Source: JANXSS01 sp040385645 (GTDB taxonomy: Bacteria > Pseudomonadota > Gammaproteobacteria > Burkholderiales > Burkholderiaceae_D). Taken from it: a stretch of 64,000 nucleotides of DNA. The notes under the pieces are model-generated. The model saw only the letters and a list, made by a program, of their open reading frames with translations. It had not been told where the DNA came from and did no database searches. Shown piece by piece: positions 46,304 to 55,925 of this stretch (position 1 is the stretch's first letter; the number at the start of each line of letters is the position of its first letter). A program made the translations under genes and the position numbers. The stretch lies in the NCBI GenBank assembly GCA_040385645.1, contig JAZKGZ010000004.1:186001-250000 (forward strand). Direction: 5' to 3'.

Positions 46304-46484
46304 GATGAGTTCCTAAAACGGTTAATTAGACAGGACGCAAGAATACGTTGTCCGGATCGAAAGTTGAACGAATGGTTTTGCTATTCGATATGCGTCCACC
46401 GCATATGCCAGATGGCCATACCCGTGGATAATGGTGCTCGTGCTTTATGCTGCAGACTCATTCATAGGCGCGCAAATAAGCTTA

Positions 46485-46500
46485 GTAATAAGTTTATTAC
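46485..46500 (+). promoter_or_regulatory. AT-rich palindrome upstream of solute-binding protein gene
   Basis: GTAATAA-GT-TTATTAC is a perfect inverted repeat with 7 bp arms. It is 58 bp upstream of the start at 46558 and in the divergent region with sbp. It is operator-like by shape only. Confidence 0.4.
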
Positions 46501-46557
46501 CGAGCTCGATACCAAGCTCAGCTCATCGATTCAATCCATATGACGCAAAAGGATTCC

Positions 46558-48153
46558 ATGGCAACGTCCTACACTTTATGCAAATTCTTGGTAGCTACAG
46601 CGAAAGCGATCATGCTGTTCGGCGCCCTGACTGCCGGCCTGCATAACCAGGTGCGTGCTGCCGAATTAAAGATCGGCCTCGCCGCCGATGTCTCTTCCCT
46701 GGATCCACATTTTTTAAATATCGGCCCTAACATTGCGCTCTCCTCCCATCTTTTCGACGCATTGGTCAATGTCGATGCCGCGGGCAAGTTGGTGCCAGGG
46801 CTGGCCTTGTCGTGGCGTGCCATCGATCCGACAACTTGGGAGTTCAAATTAAGGCCGGGTGTGACGTTTCACGACAGTTCGCCCTTTACAGCCGAAGATG
46901 TCGTGTTTTCTTTGGAACGGCCGGGAAGCCTTACCGCAAGCCCCGGGCCTTTTACCACCTACACCAAGCAGATCACTGGCAAACAAGTAATCAACCCGTT
47001 GACTTTACGTTTGAAAACAGCGACGCCTTACGGCGCACTGCCGCTGGATATGTCGACCATTTTTATCGTTTCAAAAAAAGTGGCGTTAAAAGCAACCACC
47101 GAAGATTTCAACAGTGGCCGGGCGGCAGTTGGGACAGGTCCCTTTAAATTTGTCCGTTTCCAACGCGGCGACCGGGTGGAGCTCGCCCGCAATCCAACGT
47201 ACTGGGGCGACAAAGTCGCCTGGGACAAAATAACGCTGCGTATCATCGCCAGCAATGCGCCACGGATGGCAGCGTTGCTGGCGGGCGACGTCGATGTCAT
47301 CGAATCGGTACCGACCGCCGATATTGCCCATCTTAAGCGCAATCCTGCATTCGCCTTGGCACAAACGGTGTCCTGGCGAACGATTTTCTGGACATTGGAC
47401 CAGACAGACCGGCCATCGCCTTTCATTACCGATGCCTCCGGCAGGGCACTGACGAAAAATCCACTCCGAGATCCACGCGTACGGCTGGCCATCTCGAAAT
47501 CGATTAATCGTCAGGCCATGGTCGCCCGTACGCTCGAGGGCCTGGCACAGCCGGCATCGAACCTTGTGGCACCGGGCATTTTTGGCCATAACCCGGCATT
47601 GCAGGTCGAAGCCTTCGATCCAGAAGGCGCGAAGAAATTGCTTGCCGAAGCGGGCTATCAAAACGGATTCAATATCACTTTGCATGGCCCCAACAATCGT
47701 TACATCAACGATGAGCAAGTGGTGCAGACGATGGCACAATTTCTCAACCGAATCGGTATCCGGGCGAAGGTATCGACCATGCCCCTGGCGGTCTATTTTG
47801 GGCGTGCCAGAGCTGGCGAATTCAGTATGGCATTGCTCGGATGGGGCACGTTGGCCGGGGATTTCGGTCTGCGAACGCTTGTGGGAACACCCGACCCGGC
47901 GACCGCATGGGGTTCCTGGAATTGGGGCCGCTACACCAATCCAGCAGTGGATCGACTGGTCATACAGGCGCTGACATCGGTCGATAATTCCAAGCGCGAT
48001 GCCTACGCTCAAGAAGCTGCGCTGCTGGCCCTACGGGACAACGCGGTGATACCGGTGCATCACCAGGTTGCCTCTTGGGCGATGCGCAAAGGACTCGTTT
48101 ATGCCCCCCGCATCGATGAATTCACGTTTGCTCACCAATTCAAGCCGCAATAA
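46558..48153 (+). CDS. Extracellular solute-binding protein, family 5 (peptide/nickel ABC type)
   Basis: A 531-residue exported binding protein. A signal peptide covers about residues 1-35 (cleavage near VRAAELKIG). The domain begins LKIGLAADVSSLDPHFLNIG and has WEFKLRPGVTFHDSSPFTAEDVVFSLER, the signature of OppA/DppA-like proteins, with a DPRVRLAISKSINRQAM block near 310. The substrate is unknown: peptide, opine, glutathione or metal chelate. No permease or ATPase gene is adjacent, so it works with a transporter encoded elsewhere. The ATG at 46558 with AAAGGA is preferred over the one at 46540. Confidence 0.88.
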   Translation: MATSYTLCKFLVATAKAIMLFGALTAGLHNQVRAAELKIGLAADVSSLDPHFLNIGPNIALSSHLFDALVNVDAAGKLVPGLALSWRAIDPTTWEFKLRPGVTFHDSSPFTAEDVVFSLERPGSLTASPGPFTTYTKQITGKQVINPLTLRLKTATPYGALPLDMSTIFIVSKKVALKATTEDFNSGRAAVGTGPFKFVRFQRGDRVELARNPTYWGDKVAWDKITLRIIASNAPRMAALLAGDVDVIESVPTADIAHLKRNPAFALAQTVSWRTIFWTLDQTDRPSPFITDASGRALTKNPLRDPRVRLAISKSINRQAMVARTLEGLAQPASNLVAPGIFGHNPALQVEAFDPEGAKKLLAEAGYQNGFNITLHGPNNRYINDEQVVQTMAQFLNRIGIRAKVSTMPLAVYFGRARAGEFSMALLGWGTLAGDFGLRTLVGTPDPATAWGSWNWGRYTNPAVDRLVIQALTSVDNSKRDAYAQEAALLALRDNAVIPVHHQVASWAMRKGLVYAPRIDEFTFAHQFKPQ

Positions 48154-48275
48154 CGACAATGTGTTACGGAATAACCACAGATATCGCAATGAGGTGCGCT
48201 ATATTCGGGATGTTACCTTAGCGAAATAAATTCGCTTAAATCATCAACTTTTCCCGCCACCTATTTTGTCCGAAC

Positions 48276-49112
48276 ATGTGCCAGTTATTAGGAATGCATA
48301 GCAACACCCCTGCCGCGATTACGTTTTCATTCGAAGGCTTTTCAGCCCGTGGCGGCCGTACCGATGAGCACAAAGATGGGTGGGGCATCGCATTCTATGG
48401 CAACGCCGGATGTCAGCTTTTCACTGATCACCTGCCCTCGATCACTTCACCGGTCGCGGAACTGGTCAAGCGAAACCCGATGAAGTCGAGAAATATCATT
48501 GCCCATATTCGCAAGGCCACCCAAGGGCCCGTGGTACCCGAAAACAGCCACCCGTTCGTGCGCGAGCTTTGGAACCAGCAATGGACGTTCGCTCACAATG
48601 GCGACCTGAAACATTTTTTTCCTGCACTGCAAGGCCCGTTCCAGCCGGCTGGCCAGACAGATAGCGAGCGGGCGTTCTGTTATATGTTAGATGCATTGCA
48701 AAAGCGTTTCGCAGAGGCAGGCTATACGCCACCCGCCTTAGAGCTGTTCGAGGCAATAAACGATTTAGCCCGAGAGATCGAGCAATACGGCGTTTTTAAT
48801 TTCATGCTGTCCAATGGTGAACTACTGTTCGCGCATTGCTCGACGAATCTGCATTATGTCGAACGCGCCTACCCGTTCTCGACTGCCAATCTCATCGATT
48901 GCGACCTTTCAATCGATTTCAGCCAGCATAATCACCGCGACGACCGCATGACCGTTATCGCCACCAAGCCGCTTACATCGAACGAAACCTGGGTAGCTTT
49001 CCACTCCGGCGAATTGAAAATGTTCGCCGAAGGTCGTATCGGCGCGCAATCTCTGCGACGTTTGCCGGCAGTTACATTGATAACATCGACCGACCTTCTC
49101 GCTCCTGCCTGA
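48276..49112 (+). CDS. Class II glutamine amidotransferase (YafJ-like)
   Basis: A 278-residue Ntn-type amidotransferase domain protein. After removal of Met1 the nucleophile is Cys2 (MCQLLGMHSN). The RxxxHGDGWGI-like segment reads RTDEHKDGWGIAFY (near 30), followed by HIRKATQGPV (near 73) and FAHNGDL (near 107), the glutamine-binding motifs. No synthetase domain is attached, so its acceptor is unknown; E. coli YafJ and DUF4/EgtC-related proteins are the nearest families. A single gene. Confidence 0.9.
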   Translation: MCQLLGMHSNTPAAITFSFEGFSARGGRTDEHKDGWGIAFYGNAGCQLFTDHLPSITSPVAELVKRNPMKSRNIIAHIRKATQGPVVPENSHPFVRELWNQQWTFAHNGDLKHFFPALQGPFQPAGQTDSERAFCYMLDALQKRFAEAGYTPPALELFEAINDLAREIEQYGVFNFMLSNGELLFAHCSTNLHYVERAYPFSTANLIDCDLSIDFSQHNHRDDRMTVIATKPLTSNETWVAFHSGELKMFAEGRIGAQSLRRLPAVTLITSTDLLAPA

Positions 49113-49388
49113 ATCAGGTCGCCGCACGTTACGAAAAATTGCGGTAAACGTCGACACGATATCGCCGGCATTTCGTTGCAACCACGCGTCACATTGCAAA
49201 CGTTTTTCATCTTTTCTCACGGCTTTTTGCGTAATCGCGCATCTTTATTCGTTTAAGATATTGAATGAATGCAAGTATTGCTGCGAACGTAGTGTTGCCG
49301 AAGTACGTAGCACGATGCAGGGTAGGTAGCCGGCGCGAACGACCGGCCCTGCTGGGCAAAAAACCATAACGGGCTAGCGGCTGAGAAA

Positions 49389-51230
49389 ATGCTGAAATTC
49401 CTTCACGAGATAATAACGAGAAGCAATCGGCGAATCGTTAGCCTGCCAACGCGGGCGTTGTTTGCTGCATCGCGAAACTGCGGCATTGCCGGCTTGATGG
49501 TGGGAGGGCTTGCCAGTGCTTCGGTACAGGCTTCCGGCTTTGGCGACATAAGCGTAGCTTCCGAGCTCGGTCAGCCGCTTCGTGCAACCGTGAGAATGAC
49601 CGGCAGCGGCATGACGGATCAAGCAGGTTCGTGCTTTGTATCGTATTTAAAATCTCTCACTGGAACATTGATCGCCACGCCGAGCATTACCGTCACACCA
49701 GGCAGACAAAGTGCTCTGCTTGCGCTTTCGACCGTAGAGCGGATCACAGAACCGGCTGTTTCCCTGTTTGTCGAAAACAACTGTGGCAACACCGTTCGAC
49801 GCGAATTCGAGCTTTTGCTCGATCCGCCCGTCAGCCGTTACGCCAGCTTGAGCGGCATGACGTCGAGCGTCAGCGCATTGCCCTTGATAGGGCCATCTTC
49901 CAACATTCGGCGGGGGCCGCGTAGCGACGATCGCTTACGTCGTTTCATTATTGCCAAACAGAAAAGCGACATCCAGCGCGATAAAAACACACGTATGGCC
50001 GATTCGTCGACCGCAGCTGCACGCACCACCGTGCCGGAGTTGCGCAACGCCCTGCACTTGAGCGCGCCCGGTGACAATACTGCCGGGATGACAAATACGG
50101 GCGGTTTGCGTCTGGCGCTCGCCGACCGTCTTGGATCGCCTGCCCCTTCCATAACGCAGGCCAACAATGGCCAATTTCAGCGCGCACAAAGTACAACCCA
50201 GCAAAATGCGCAGAGTGCCCAACGCGAAGAGATCGAGTCAGGTCGGCCAGAGCAAGACACGAATCGGTATTTGCTCGCCATCATCGGCAGTATGCTGGTA
50301 CTGAGCTTGGGGATTATCGCTTTGCTTAGGAGTCGAATAAAGCACCAAAAACAACCAGCCGCGATTTGGGATTGGGAAGATCAGGAGCAATACAGAGTAC
50401 GCAGCGTATTCGACCGCGAGCCGACCATGCCGAAAAACCATGAAACCCACGAAGCCCAGAAATTGCATGAAGCTCACGATTTTGCACCGGCGTCTTTGAT
50501 AACCGAACCTTCACCGTCATCACCCTCGCCCAAAACAGCGCAGCCTACTTTCAAGCTCGAGCAGGTAGTGAAAGGACCGATACAGCGGTACGGCTTCTAT
50601 GCCACCTTGCCGATGCCGCCTGTCGCTAATCCCAAGTCAGACCTGCAGCAGGAGCAGCAGCAACACGAAGCAATGCATTTCCCAGAACTACCAGTCGCTT
50701 CGACGGCCCTGGAAGAAATTTCGGATGTGATGGAAGAAGCGGAATTTTGGATATCGCTGAAAGACGCCAAACGTGCCATCGATGTATTGGAACCGTACGC
50801 CAACGTCGAACGGCCTGGCTCGCCACTGCCCTGGCTCTACCTGTTCGATTTGTACATGGAACTCGACAGCAGGCAACAATACGACGTGTTGCGTGATCGC
50901 TTCCATCAGGTGTTCAATGCAAAAATTCTGACCTGGGACGATCAGTTGCGCGCGAATGCTTCTAGCGACCAGACGCCGGCTGAACGCAGCATCGAAGATA
51001 TACCGCATGTGAAATCGAAGATCACATCGCTGTGGCAGAGCGAGGAAATTGTTCCATATCTGGAAAGCCTGTTGGTCGACGACCGGTATGGCACGCGCGC
51101 CGGTTTCACGTTATCGATCTTTCAGGAAATCATGTTCCTTATCGCTCTGGCCAACACCATCCGCATTAGCGAATCGACCGAGAATTACTCACCGCAGGCA
51201 TCCGGCTGGAAACTGGAATTAAGCCGATAG
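49389..51230 (+). CDS. fimV: FimV-like protein (polar/type IV pilus-associated)
   Basis: A 613-residue protein. A signal segment (about residues 25-48) is followed by the FimV N-terminal domain GFGDISVASELGQPLRATVRM. A low-complexity region comes next, then a membrane helix near residues 298-315 (LLAIIGSMLVLSLGIIALL). The cytoplasmic part has acidic coils and a TPR-like C-terminus (EAEFWISLKDAKRAIDVLEP, LYLFDLYMELDSRQQYDVLRDRF). Full-length Pseudomonas FimV is about 900 residues with a LysM; no LysM is evident here, so this is a shorter version. No other pilus gene is nearby. It overlaps the convergent dgkA end by 12 bp. Confidence 0.8.
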   Translation: MLKFLHEIITRSNRRIVSLPTRALFAASRNCGIAGLMVGGLASASVQASGFGDISVASELGQPLRATVRMTGSGMTDQAGSCFVSYLKSLTGTLIATPSITVTPGRQSALLALSTVERITEPAVSLFVENNCGNTVRREFELLLDPPVSRYASLSGMTSSVSALPLIGPSSNIRRGPRSDDRLRRFIIAKQKSDIQRDKNTRMADSSTAAARTTVPELRNALHLSAPGDNTAGMTNTGGLRLALADRLGSPAPSITQANNGQFQRAQSTTQQNAQSAQREEIESGRPEQDTNRYLLAIIGSMLVLSLGIIALLRSRIKHQKQPAAIWDWEDQEQYRVRSVFDREPTMPKNHETHEAQKLHEAHDFAPASLITEPSPSSPSPKTAQPTFKLEQVVKGPIQRYGFYATLPMPPVANPKSDLQQEQQQHEAMHFPELPVASTALEEISDVMEEAEFWISLKDAKRAIDVLEPYANVERPGSPLPWLYLFDLYMELDSRQQYDVLRDRFHQVFNAKILTWDDQLRANASSDQTPAERSIEDIPHVKSKITSLWQSEEIVPYLESLLVDDRYGTRAGFTLSIFQEIMFLIALANTIRISESTENYSPQASGWKLELSR

Positions 51231-51629
51231 CATCGATGCCACCAGTGGCCACAAAATAACTGCCCAGGTCGCGAGTGCCAGAGAAAAACTCAAAAAAACG
51301 GCGGCACTGCCAAAATCTTTAGCATTCTTCGACAAGGGATTACGTTCCAGCGATACTCGATCGACGACTGCTTCGATTGCTGAATTAATCAACTCGACGA
51401 TCAACACCAGAACGAACACAGCGATCAAAATCAGCTTGTGCAGTGCTGGTAACGGCAACACGAAGGCAATGGCAGCCGCGATGATCACGACCAGCAACTC
51501 CTGTCGGAATGCATGTTCACCATGCCAGGCAGTTTTGAAACCCTCGATGGAATAACCGATGGCACTAAAAATGCGTTTGAAGCCGCTTCGACTCTTGAAA
51601 GGGCTGATCGGTGACAAAGGGTCTTCCAT
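51219..51629 (-). CDS. dgkA: Diacylglycerol kinase (prokaryotic DgkA)
   Basis: A 136-residue integral membrane kinase that recycles diacylglycerol to phosphatidic acid. Three hydrophobic helices are visible, and the signature ELINSAIEAVVDRVS (near residues 76-90) contains the catalytic glutamate. AWHGEHAFRQE (near 34) is the family's N-terminal block. The ATG at 51629 is chosen over a TTG at 51680. It ends within the last codons of the convergent fimV. Confidence 0.92.
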   Translation of the reverse strand: MEDPLSPISPFKSRSGFKRIFSAIGYSIEGFKTAWHGEHAFRQELLVVIIAAAIAFVLPLPALHKLILIAVFVLVLIVELINSAIEAVVDRVSLERNPLSKNAKDFGSAAVFLSFSLALATWAVILWPLVASMLSA

Positions 51630-51739
51630 ACGAAGGGTAGCCTGTAGAGTCGGGATATCAACGACGATTCTACCAGTCAAGGGATTATGCCTCTCGACCC
51701 TCGTGGTATAACGATCTGCATTCCGGTTGCGACCTTTTT

Positions 51740-52549
51740 ATGAAAAACTTGTCTACGCCCGCTTCCGACAAAACAGCGATACAGGTAATCGAGCGCATGA
51801 CCTCGTTGCTCGACGTGCTGGCCCAACATTCAGATCCGGTCAGCCTGAAAGAACTTGCACGCCTCTCGGGTCTGCATCCTTCCACGGCCCATCGCATTCT
51901 CAACGACTTGGTGTTTAAACGCCTGGTAGACCGCTCCGAGCCCGGTGCCTATCGGTTGGGAATGCGTTTGTTGGAATTGGGTAATCTTGTCAGAAGTCGT
52001 TTGAACGTGCGCGAAGCGGCCCTGGGTTTCATGCGCAGTCTGCATCGACAAACCTATCAGACGATCAACCTGTCGGTTCGACAGGGCGATGAGATTGTCT
52101 ATATCGACCGGGCTTTTTCCGAGCGATCCGGCATGCAGGTTGTACGGGCGATCGGCGGACGGGCACCGTTGCATCTGACCTCTACCGGCAAGCTGTTTCT
52201 CTCACTAGACGATCCGGCAGCCGTACGCGCCTATGCAGCGCGCACCGGACTGGCCGGGCACAATCGTAATTCCATCACCGAATTATCTAAACTGGAACGC
52301 GATCTGAATTTGGTGCGCACACGTGGCTACGCCAGAGACAATGAAGAATTGGAACTCGGTGTGCGCTGCATGGCAGCCGGCATCTGCGACGATGGCGGCA
52401 AGCTCATCGCCGGCCTATCGATTTCAGCACCTGCCGATCGCCTGCAAGAAGCGTGGCTCGACGATTTGATCGAGACGGCGAACAACATCTCGGTGGTGTT
52501 GGGTTACGTGGTGCCGGTGTCTGAACCGACTCCCGAACAAAACACGTAG
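51740..52549 (+). CDS. IclR-family transcriptional regulator
   Basis: A 269-residue regulator. The N-terminal winged HTH covers about residues 15-75 (LDVLAQHSDPVSLKELARLSGLHPSTAHRILND), followed by the IclR effector domain (about 90-255) with YIDRAFSERSGMQVVRAIGGRAPLHLTSTGKLFL and the late GVRCMAAGICDDGGKLIAGLSIS. The effector and targets are unknown; no catabolic operon lies next to it. It is divergent from dgkA by 110 bp. Confidence 0.9.
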   Translation: MKNLSTPASDKTAIQVIERMTSLLDVLAQHSDPVSLKELARLSGLHPSTAHRILNDLVFKRLVDRSEPGAYRLGMRLLELGNLVRSRLNVREAALGFMRSLHRQTYQTINLSVRQGDEIVYIDRAFSERSGMQVVRAIGGRAPLHLTSTGKLFLSLDDPAAVRAYAARTGLAGHNRNSITELSKLERDLNLVRTRGYARDNEELELGVRCMAAGICDDGGKLIAGLSISAPADRLQEAWLDDLIETANNISVVLGYVVPVSEPTPEQNT

Positions 52550-52571
52550 CACTTTTTAACCGATTATTCGA

Positions 52572-53789
52572 TCAATGTAATGGCGCGCTCACCGTTTGAA
52601 GGGTCGCCGGCTGACTGGCGCCCGGCTTCAGCGCCTCCAACCATTTTCGGATGCGCCCGGCATCGGCCAGACGTGCCTGCTTACCCTTGGAGTCGAGAAA
52701 CACCATTACGATCGGACGGCCATCGATACGAGCGAGCATTACCAGACATCGTCCGGCTTCGCTGATGTAGCCTGTTTTCTGTAATCCGATCTCCCATCCA
52801 GGGTTCGCGACCAAATGATTCGAATTTGCGTACTGCAGGGAGCGCCGACCGGTTTCGACGATGTATTTCGGATCGGTCGAAAACTCGCGCAAAATCGGAT
52901 AGGCATAGGCGGCGATTACCAGCTTCGCCAAGTCTTGCGCGCTAGCCACGTTCTGACTCGATAAGCCGGTGGGCTCCACATAACGGGAGTCGGTCATGCC
53001 CAACGCGCGCGCCTTCGCATTCATGGCGACGACGAATGCCGGCAAGCCACCCGGATAGTTACGGCCCAGTGCCGATGCGGCACGATTTTCCGAACTCATC
53101 AGTGCGATATGCAGCATGTTGGTACGACTTAACTGCGAGCCCACCGATAGCCGCGACGAGCTGTTTTTTTCGTAATCGACGTCATCATTGGTTACTTCAA
53201 GAATTTCATCCATGTTTTGCCGGGCTTCGACCACCACCAGCGCCGTCATCAGCTTTGTGATCGAAGCAATCGGCAATGCAACTGTGGCATTTTTCTCAAA
53301 CAATACTTTGGAGGTAGATTGATCCAAAACGAATGCGACGCTGGATTTCAACTCTAGAGGATCAAGCGTCATGTTTAAGCCGGCTTGATCGCCTGCGCTT
53401 AATACCGGCGGCACGACCGGAATGACCGGTGCAAAAAACACCCGTTGATTCGGCGAGACACGACGGCCGCTCGCTGCCACTACTTGCCTTCCAGCGCGGC
53501 CACGGTTGTCGATTCTTAAACTAGGCAAAAGCAGTGCAGCCTGTTGAGATCTGGCCGCGGATTTATTTCGCGATTGTTTGGCCGTAAGCTTGACCGGTGT
53601 GGCTTTCAATGCCTTCGGTGTCTTAGACGCTATGGTCGTTTTGGTTGCTTTTTTTGATTTCGTCGCCTTGACAACTTTAGCGGTTTTCGTCGATTTGCCA
53701 GGTTTTGAAGGCGGCGCGGCGTGGACAATCGAGAACGCACACGATATCAGTAGCGCACAGCAAAAAGTGCCAAAACCGGATTTTGCCAT
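52572..53789 (-). CDS. pbpG: D-alanyl-D-alanine endopeptidase (PBP7-like) with Lys-rich linker
   Basis: A 405-residue serine penicillin-binding hydrolase that cuts peptidoglycan cross-links. After a signal peptide (about 1-25) comes a 55-residue segment (27-82) very rich in Lys, Thr, Ala and Ser. The catalytic domain has SITK (nucleophile S176, K179), SEN (233-235) and KTG (338-340), all intact. PBP7 of E. coli is about 310 residues without such a linker. The ATG at 53789 has a GGAG site; the frame opens at 53852. The basic linker may bind teichoic-like or lipopolysaccharide polyanions, which is an inference. Confidence 0.92.
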   Translation of the reverse strand: MAKSGFGTFCCALLISCAFSIVHAAPPSKPGKSTKTAKVVKATKSKKATKTTIASKTPKALKATPVKLTAKQSRNKSAARSQQAALLLPSLRIDNRGRAGRQVVAASGRRVSPNQRVFFAPVIPVVPPVLSAGDQAGLNMTLDPLELKSSVAFVLDQSTSKVLFEKNATVALPIASITKLMTALVVVEARQNMDEILEVTNDDVDYEKNSSSRLSVGSQLSRTNMLHIALMSSENRAASALGRNYPGGLPAFVVAMNAKARALGMTDSRYVEPTGLSSQNVASAQDLAKLVIAAYAYPILREFSTDPKYIVETGRRSLQYANSNHLVANPGWEIGLQKTGYISEAGRCLVMLARIDGRPIVMVFLDSKGKQARLADAGRIRKWLEALKPGASQPATLQTVSAPLH

Positions 53790-53970
53790 CGACGACTCCT
53801 GCGCATGCGCGGAAAATACCTTGCAGTGTAGCAAAACAAAAAAATTTCGCAAGAAATTAAGTGCTTACGAACGACTCTTCATCACGCTTCTGAGCGTTTC
53901 GCTACGGCTCGTTCGAATTCGTTAACGACACATTTGCAGCATCCTTAACCAACTGGATTCAAAGCCGTAT

Positions 53971-54870
53971 TTATTTTTTTACAACGAATGCTACTCCCAT
54001 TACAGCCAGGGCCATACCGAAGATACCAATGACAGAAAATATTTCGCCGAACATCAGCCAAGCCATGATTGCCGTGGTCGGCGGGGTCAGATACAGCAGG
54101 CTGGTTACACTGGTGGCGGCGCTTTTCCGAATCAGTGCGAACAACAAAAAAACTGCGCCGATCGATAGTACGAAGATCGACCACAGCAATGCGCCGATGA
54201 AACGCGGAGTCCATTGGACTGTCAAAAGCTTGCCATCGAAATCTTCGAATATCATTGCCAAAGGCAACATCACTGCAACGGACGCTACATATTGAATCAA
54301 CGTGCCACTGCGCAAATCGAAATGCGCACAACGATGCTTCTGATAAAGGGTGCCGATAGTAATGCCCATCAAGCCTAAAACACCCAGGCCGATGCTTTCG
54401 TAAGACAGGCCGACTGCATTGATTTTATTAGACACCACGAGCGCCACGCCACCCAGCCCGAGCACTAATCCGATCCATTGCCGAGGTCGCACTTTCTCAT
54501 TAATCAATGGCGCGGCAAAGGCAGTAAGCACCGGCTGCATACCGGCGATCAAGGCTGCGAGCCCGGCTGGCATACCTAATTTAATCGCGCACCACACTCC
54601 GCCGACATAGCCTGCGTGCAGCAGCATGCCCGAGAAGGCAATGTCGAGTACCCGACCATGCGGCCACGGAGCCCGTGCCAAGAGAACCAGTGGCAGCAGC
54701 ACTAATGTAACGCCGGTAAAGCGCAGCACCAGAAACGTTAATGGTGGCGCATAAGGTAAGCCGAATTTTGCGACGATGAATCCGGTGCTCCAAAGCAGAA
54801 CGAACACAAAAGGCATGACGATGAGCAGGTAAGGCGATACCTTTGCCGAGGCTGTAGGTGAGATAGTCAT
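53971..54870 (-). CDS. EamA/DMT-family membrane transporter
   Basis: A 299-residue protein with ten predicted transmembrane helices arranged as two EamA repeats (about 15-140 and 155-295). The first has LLWSTGFIVAKFGLPYAPPLTFLVLR, typical of RhaT/EamA exporters; the second ends in PPTTAIMAWLMFGE. The substrate is unknown, perhaps amino acids or metabolites. Its start overlaps the stop of the HDAC-like gene (ATGA), so the two are cotranslated. Confidence 0.88.
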   Translation of the reverse strand: MTISPTASAKVSPYLLIVMPFVFVLLWSTGFIVAKFGLPYAPPLTFLVLRFTGVTLVLLPLVLLARAPWPHGRVLDIAFSGMLLHAGYVGGVWCAIKLGMPAGLAALIAGMQPVLTAFAAPLINEKVRPRQWIGLVLGLGGVALVVSNKINAVGLSYESIGLGVLGLMGITIGTLYQKHRCAHFDLRSGTLIQYVASVAVMLPLAMIFEDFDGKLLTVQWTPRFIGALLWSIFVLSIGAVFLLFALIRKSAATSVTSLLYLTPPTTAIMAWLMFGEIFSVIGIFGMALAVMGVAFVVKK

Positions 54871-55814
54871 GCGTGCAACCGACCGGTACTGCTGGCAGCA
54901 GGCTTACCGAGATTCAATTGCAGCTTTTTAGCATAGTGCGCGGCAAGAGAAATAGTTTGCGCGTGCACAGCGACCGTCTCATTAATATTCCTGCCGTAAC
55001 CGCCACCCATGGTGACGGCTACGGCGACACCGTGTCGGCAAGCGGTTTCAAGAACGCACCTGTCACGTGCTGCCAGACCGGCCATGGTCAATTTCAATCG
55101 GCCCAAGCGATCGTTTTCATGCACGTCGGCACCTGCCAAATAGATAATTAGATCTGGTATAAAACGCGAAAACATCGTTTCCAGTGCATCGTTCAATGCC
55201 GACAGATAAGCTTCGTCGCCGGTACCGTCGGGTAACGCAACATCTAAATCACTTCGCTCTTTAACAAAAGGGTAATTGTTTGCCCCATGCAGCGACAACG
55301 TGAATACCGACTCATCATGCGCCAAGATTGAGGCAGTTCCATTGCCCTGATGTACATCGAGATCGACGATGGTGACATTTCTCGCTAGCCGTTGCGCTTG
55401 TACCAGCCGTGCTGCTACCGCGCCATCGTTAAAGATGCAAAACCCTTCGCCGCGGTCGGCATGAGCGTGATGGGTGCCGCCGGCGAGATTTACCGCGACA
55501 CCATCGATGAGCGCAGCCTGGCAAGCAGCAATCGTCGCACCCGTGGCACGCCGAGAACGCTCGACCATTTGCAGCGACCAGGGAAACCCGATGGCTTTCT
55601 GGCACGCCTCAGAAATCTTGCCGCTGGCGACCGCAGCGATGTAATGAGGATGATGTGCCAAAGCGAGTACGCCGTCGGTCGTAGTGGGCGCTTCTTGTAA
55701 TTCGATATCGTCGAGAGCCGCAACCGCCTCGCGGAGCAACCGGTATTTTTGCATCGGAAATCGATGGCCGACTGGCAGGGGCAAAACAAAGTGGTCGCTG
55801 TAAAAGGCGTTCAA
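54867..55814 (-). CDS. Histone deacetylase-family (arginase/deacetylase fold) hydrolase
   Basis: A 315-residue zinc hydrolase. The N-terminus FYSDHFVLPLPVGHRFPMQKY is typical of bacterial class II HDAC-like proteins. The catalytic His pair is in GGTHHAHADRGEGFC (near 112-126), and the zinc ligands are in VDLDVHQGNG (near 150-157) and AGADVHENDRLG (near 229-240). Known relatives act on acetylpolyamines, acetylated small molecules or acetoin-linked proteins. The start is a TTG at 55814 with no good ribosome site; no upstream ATG is in frame. It is translationally coupled to the EamA transporter, which may move its substrate or product. Confidence 0.88.
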   Translation of the reverse strand: MNAFYSDHFVLPLPVGHRFPMQKYRLLREAVAALDDIELQEAPTTTDGVLALAHHPHYIAAVASGKISEACQKAIGFPWSLQMVERSRRATGATIAACQAALIDGVAVNLAGGTHHAHADRGEGFCIFNDGAVAARLVQAQRLARNVTIVDLDVHQGNGTASILAHDESVFTLSLHGANNYPFVKERSDLDVALPDGTGDEAYLSALNDALETMFSRFIPDLIIYLAGADVHENDRLGRLKLTMAGLAARDRCVLETACRHGVAVAVTMGGGYGRNINETVAVHAQTISLAAHYAKKLQLNLGKPAASSTGRLHA

Positions 55815-55925
55815 AGAAATCAGACTCGTAAAAACCGATAGGTGGATGAAAAATACTGTCAGAATGACTCTTAATTACACAAAAAAGATTCTTGACAATA
55901 ATAATGTAACTCACAGACAATATTA

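Noticed and set aside
50449..50487. HETHEAQKLHEAHD repeat-like stretch in the FimV-like protein
   Set aside because: A short low-complexity coil segment, not a true repeat array.
55892..55897. TTGACA as the -35 element of phaP
   Set aside because: The nearest -10-like TATTAT is 23 bp away, too far for sigma70; no good pair was found.
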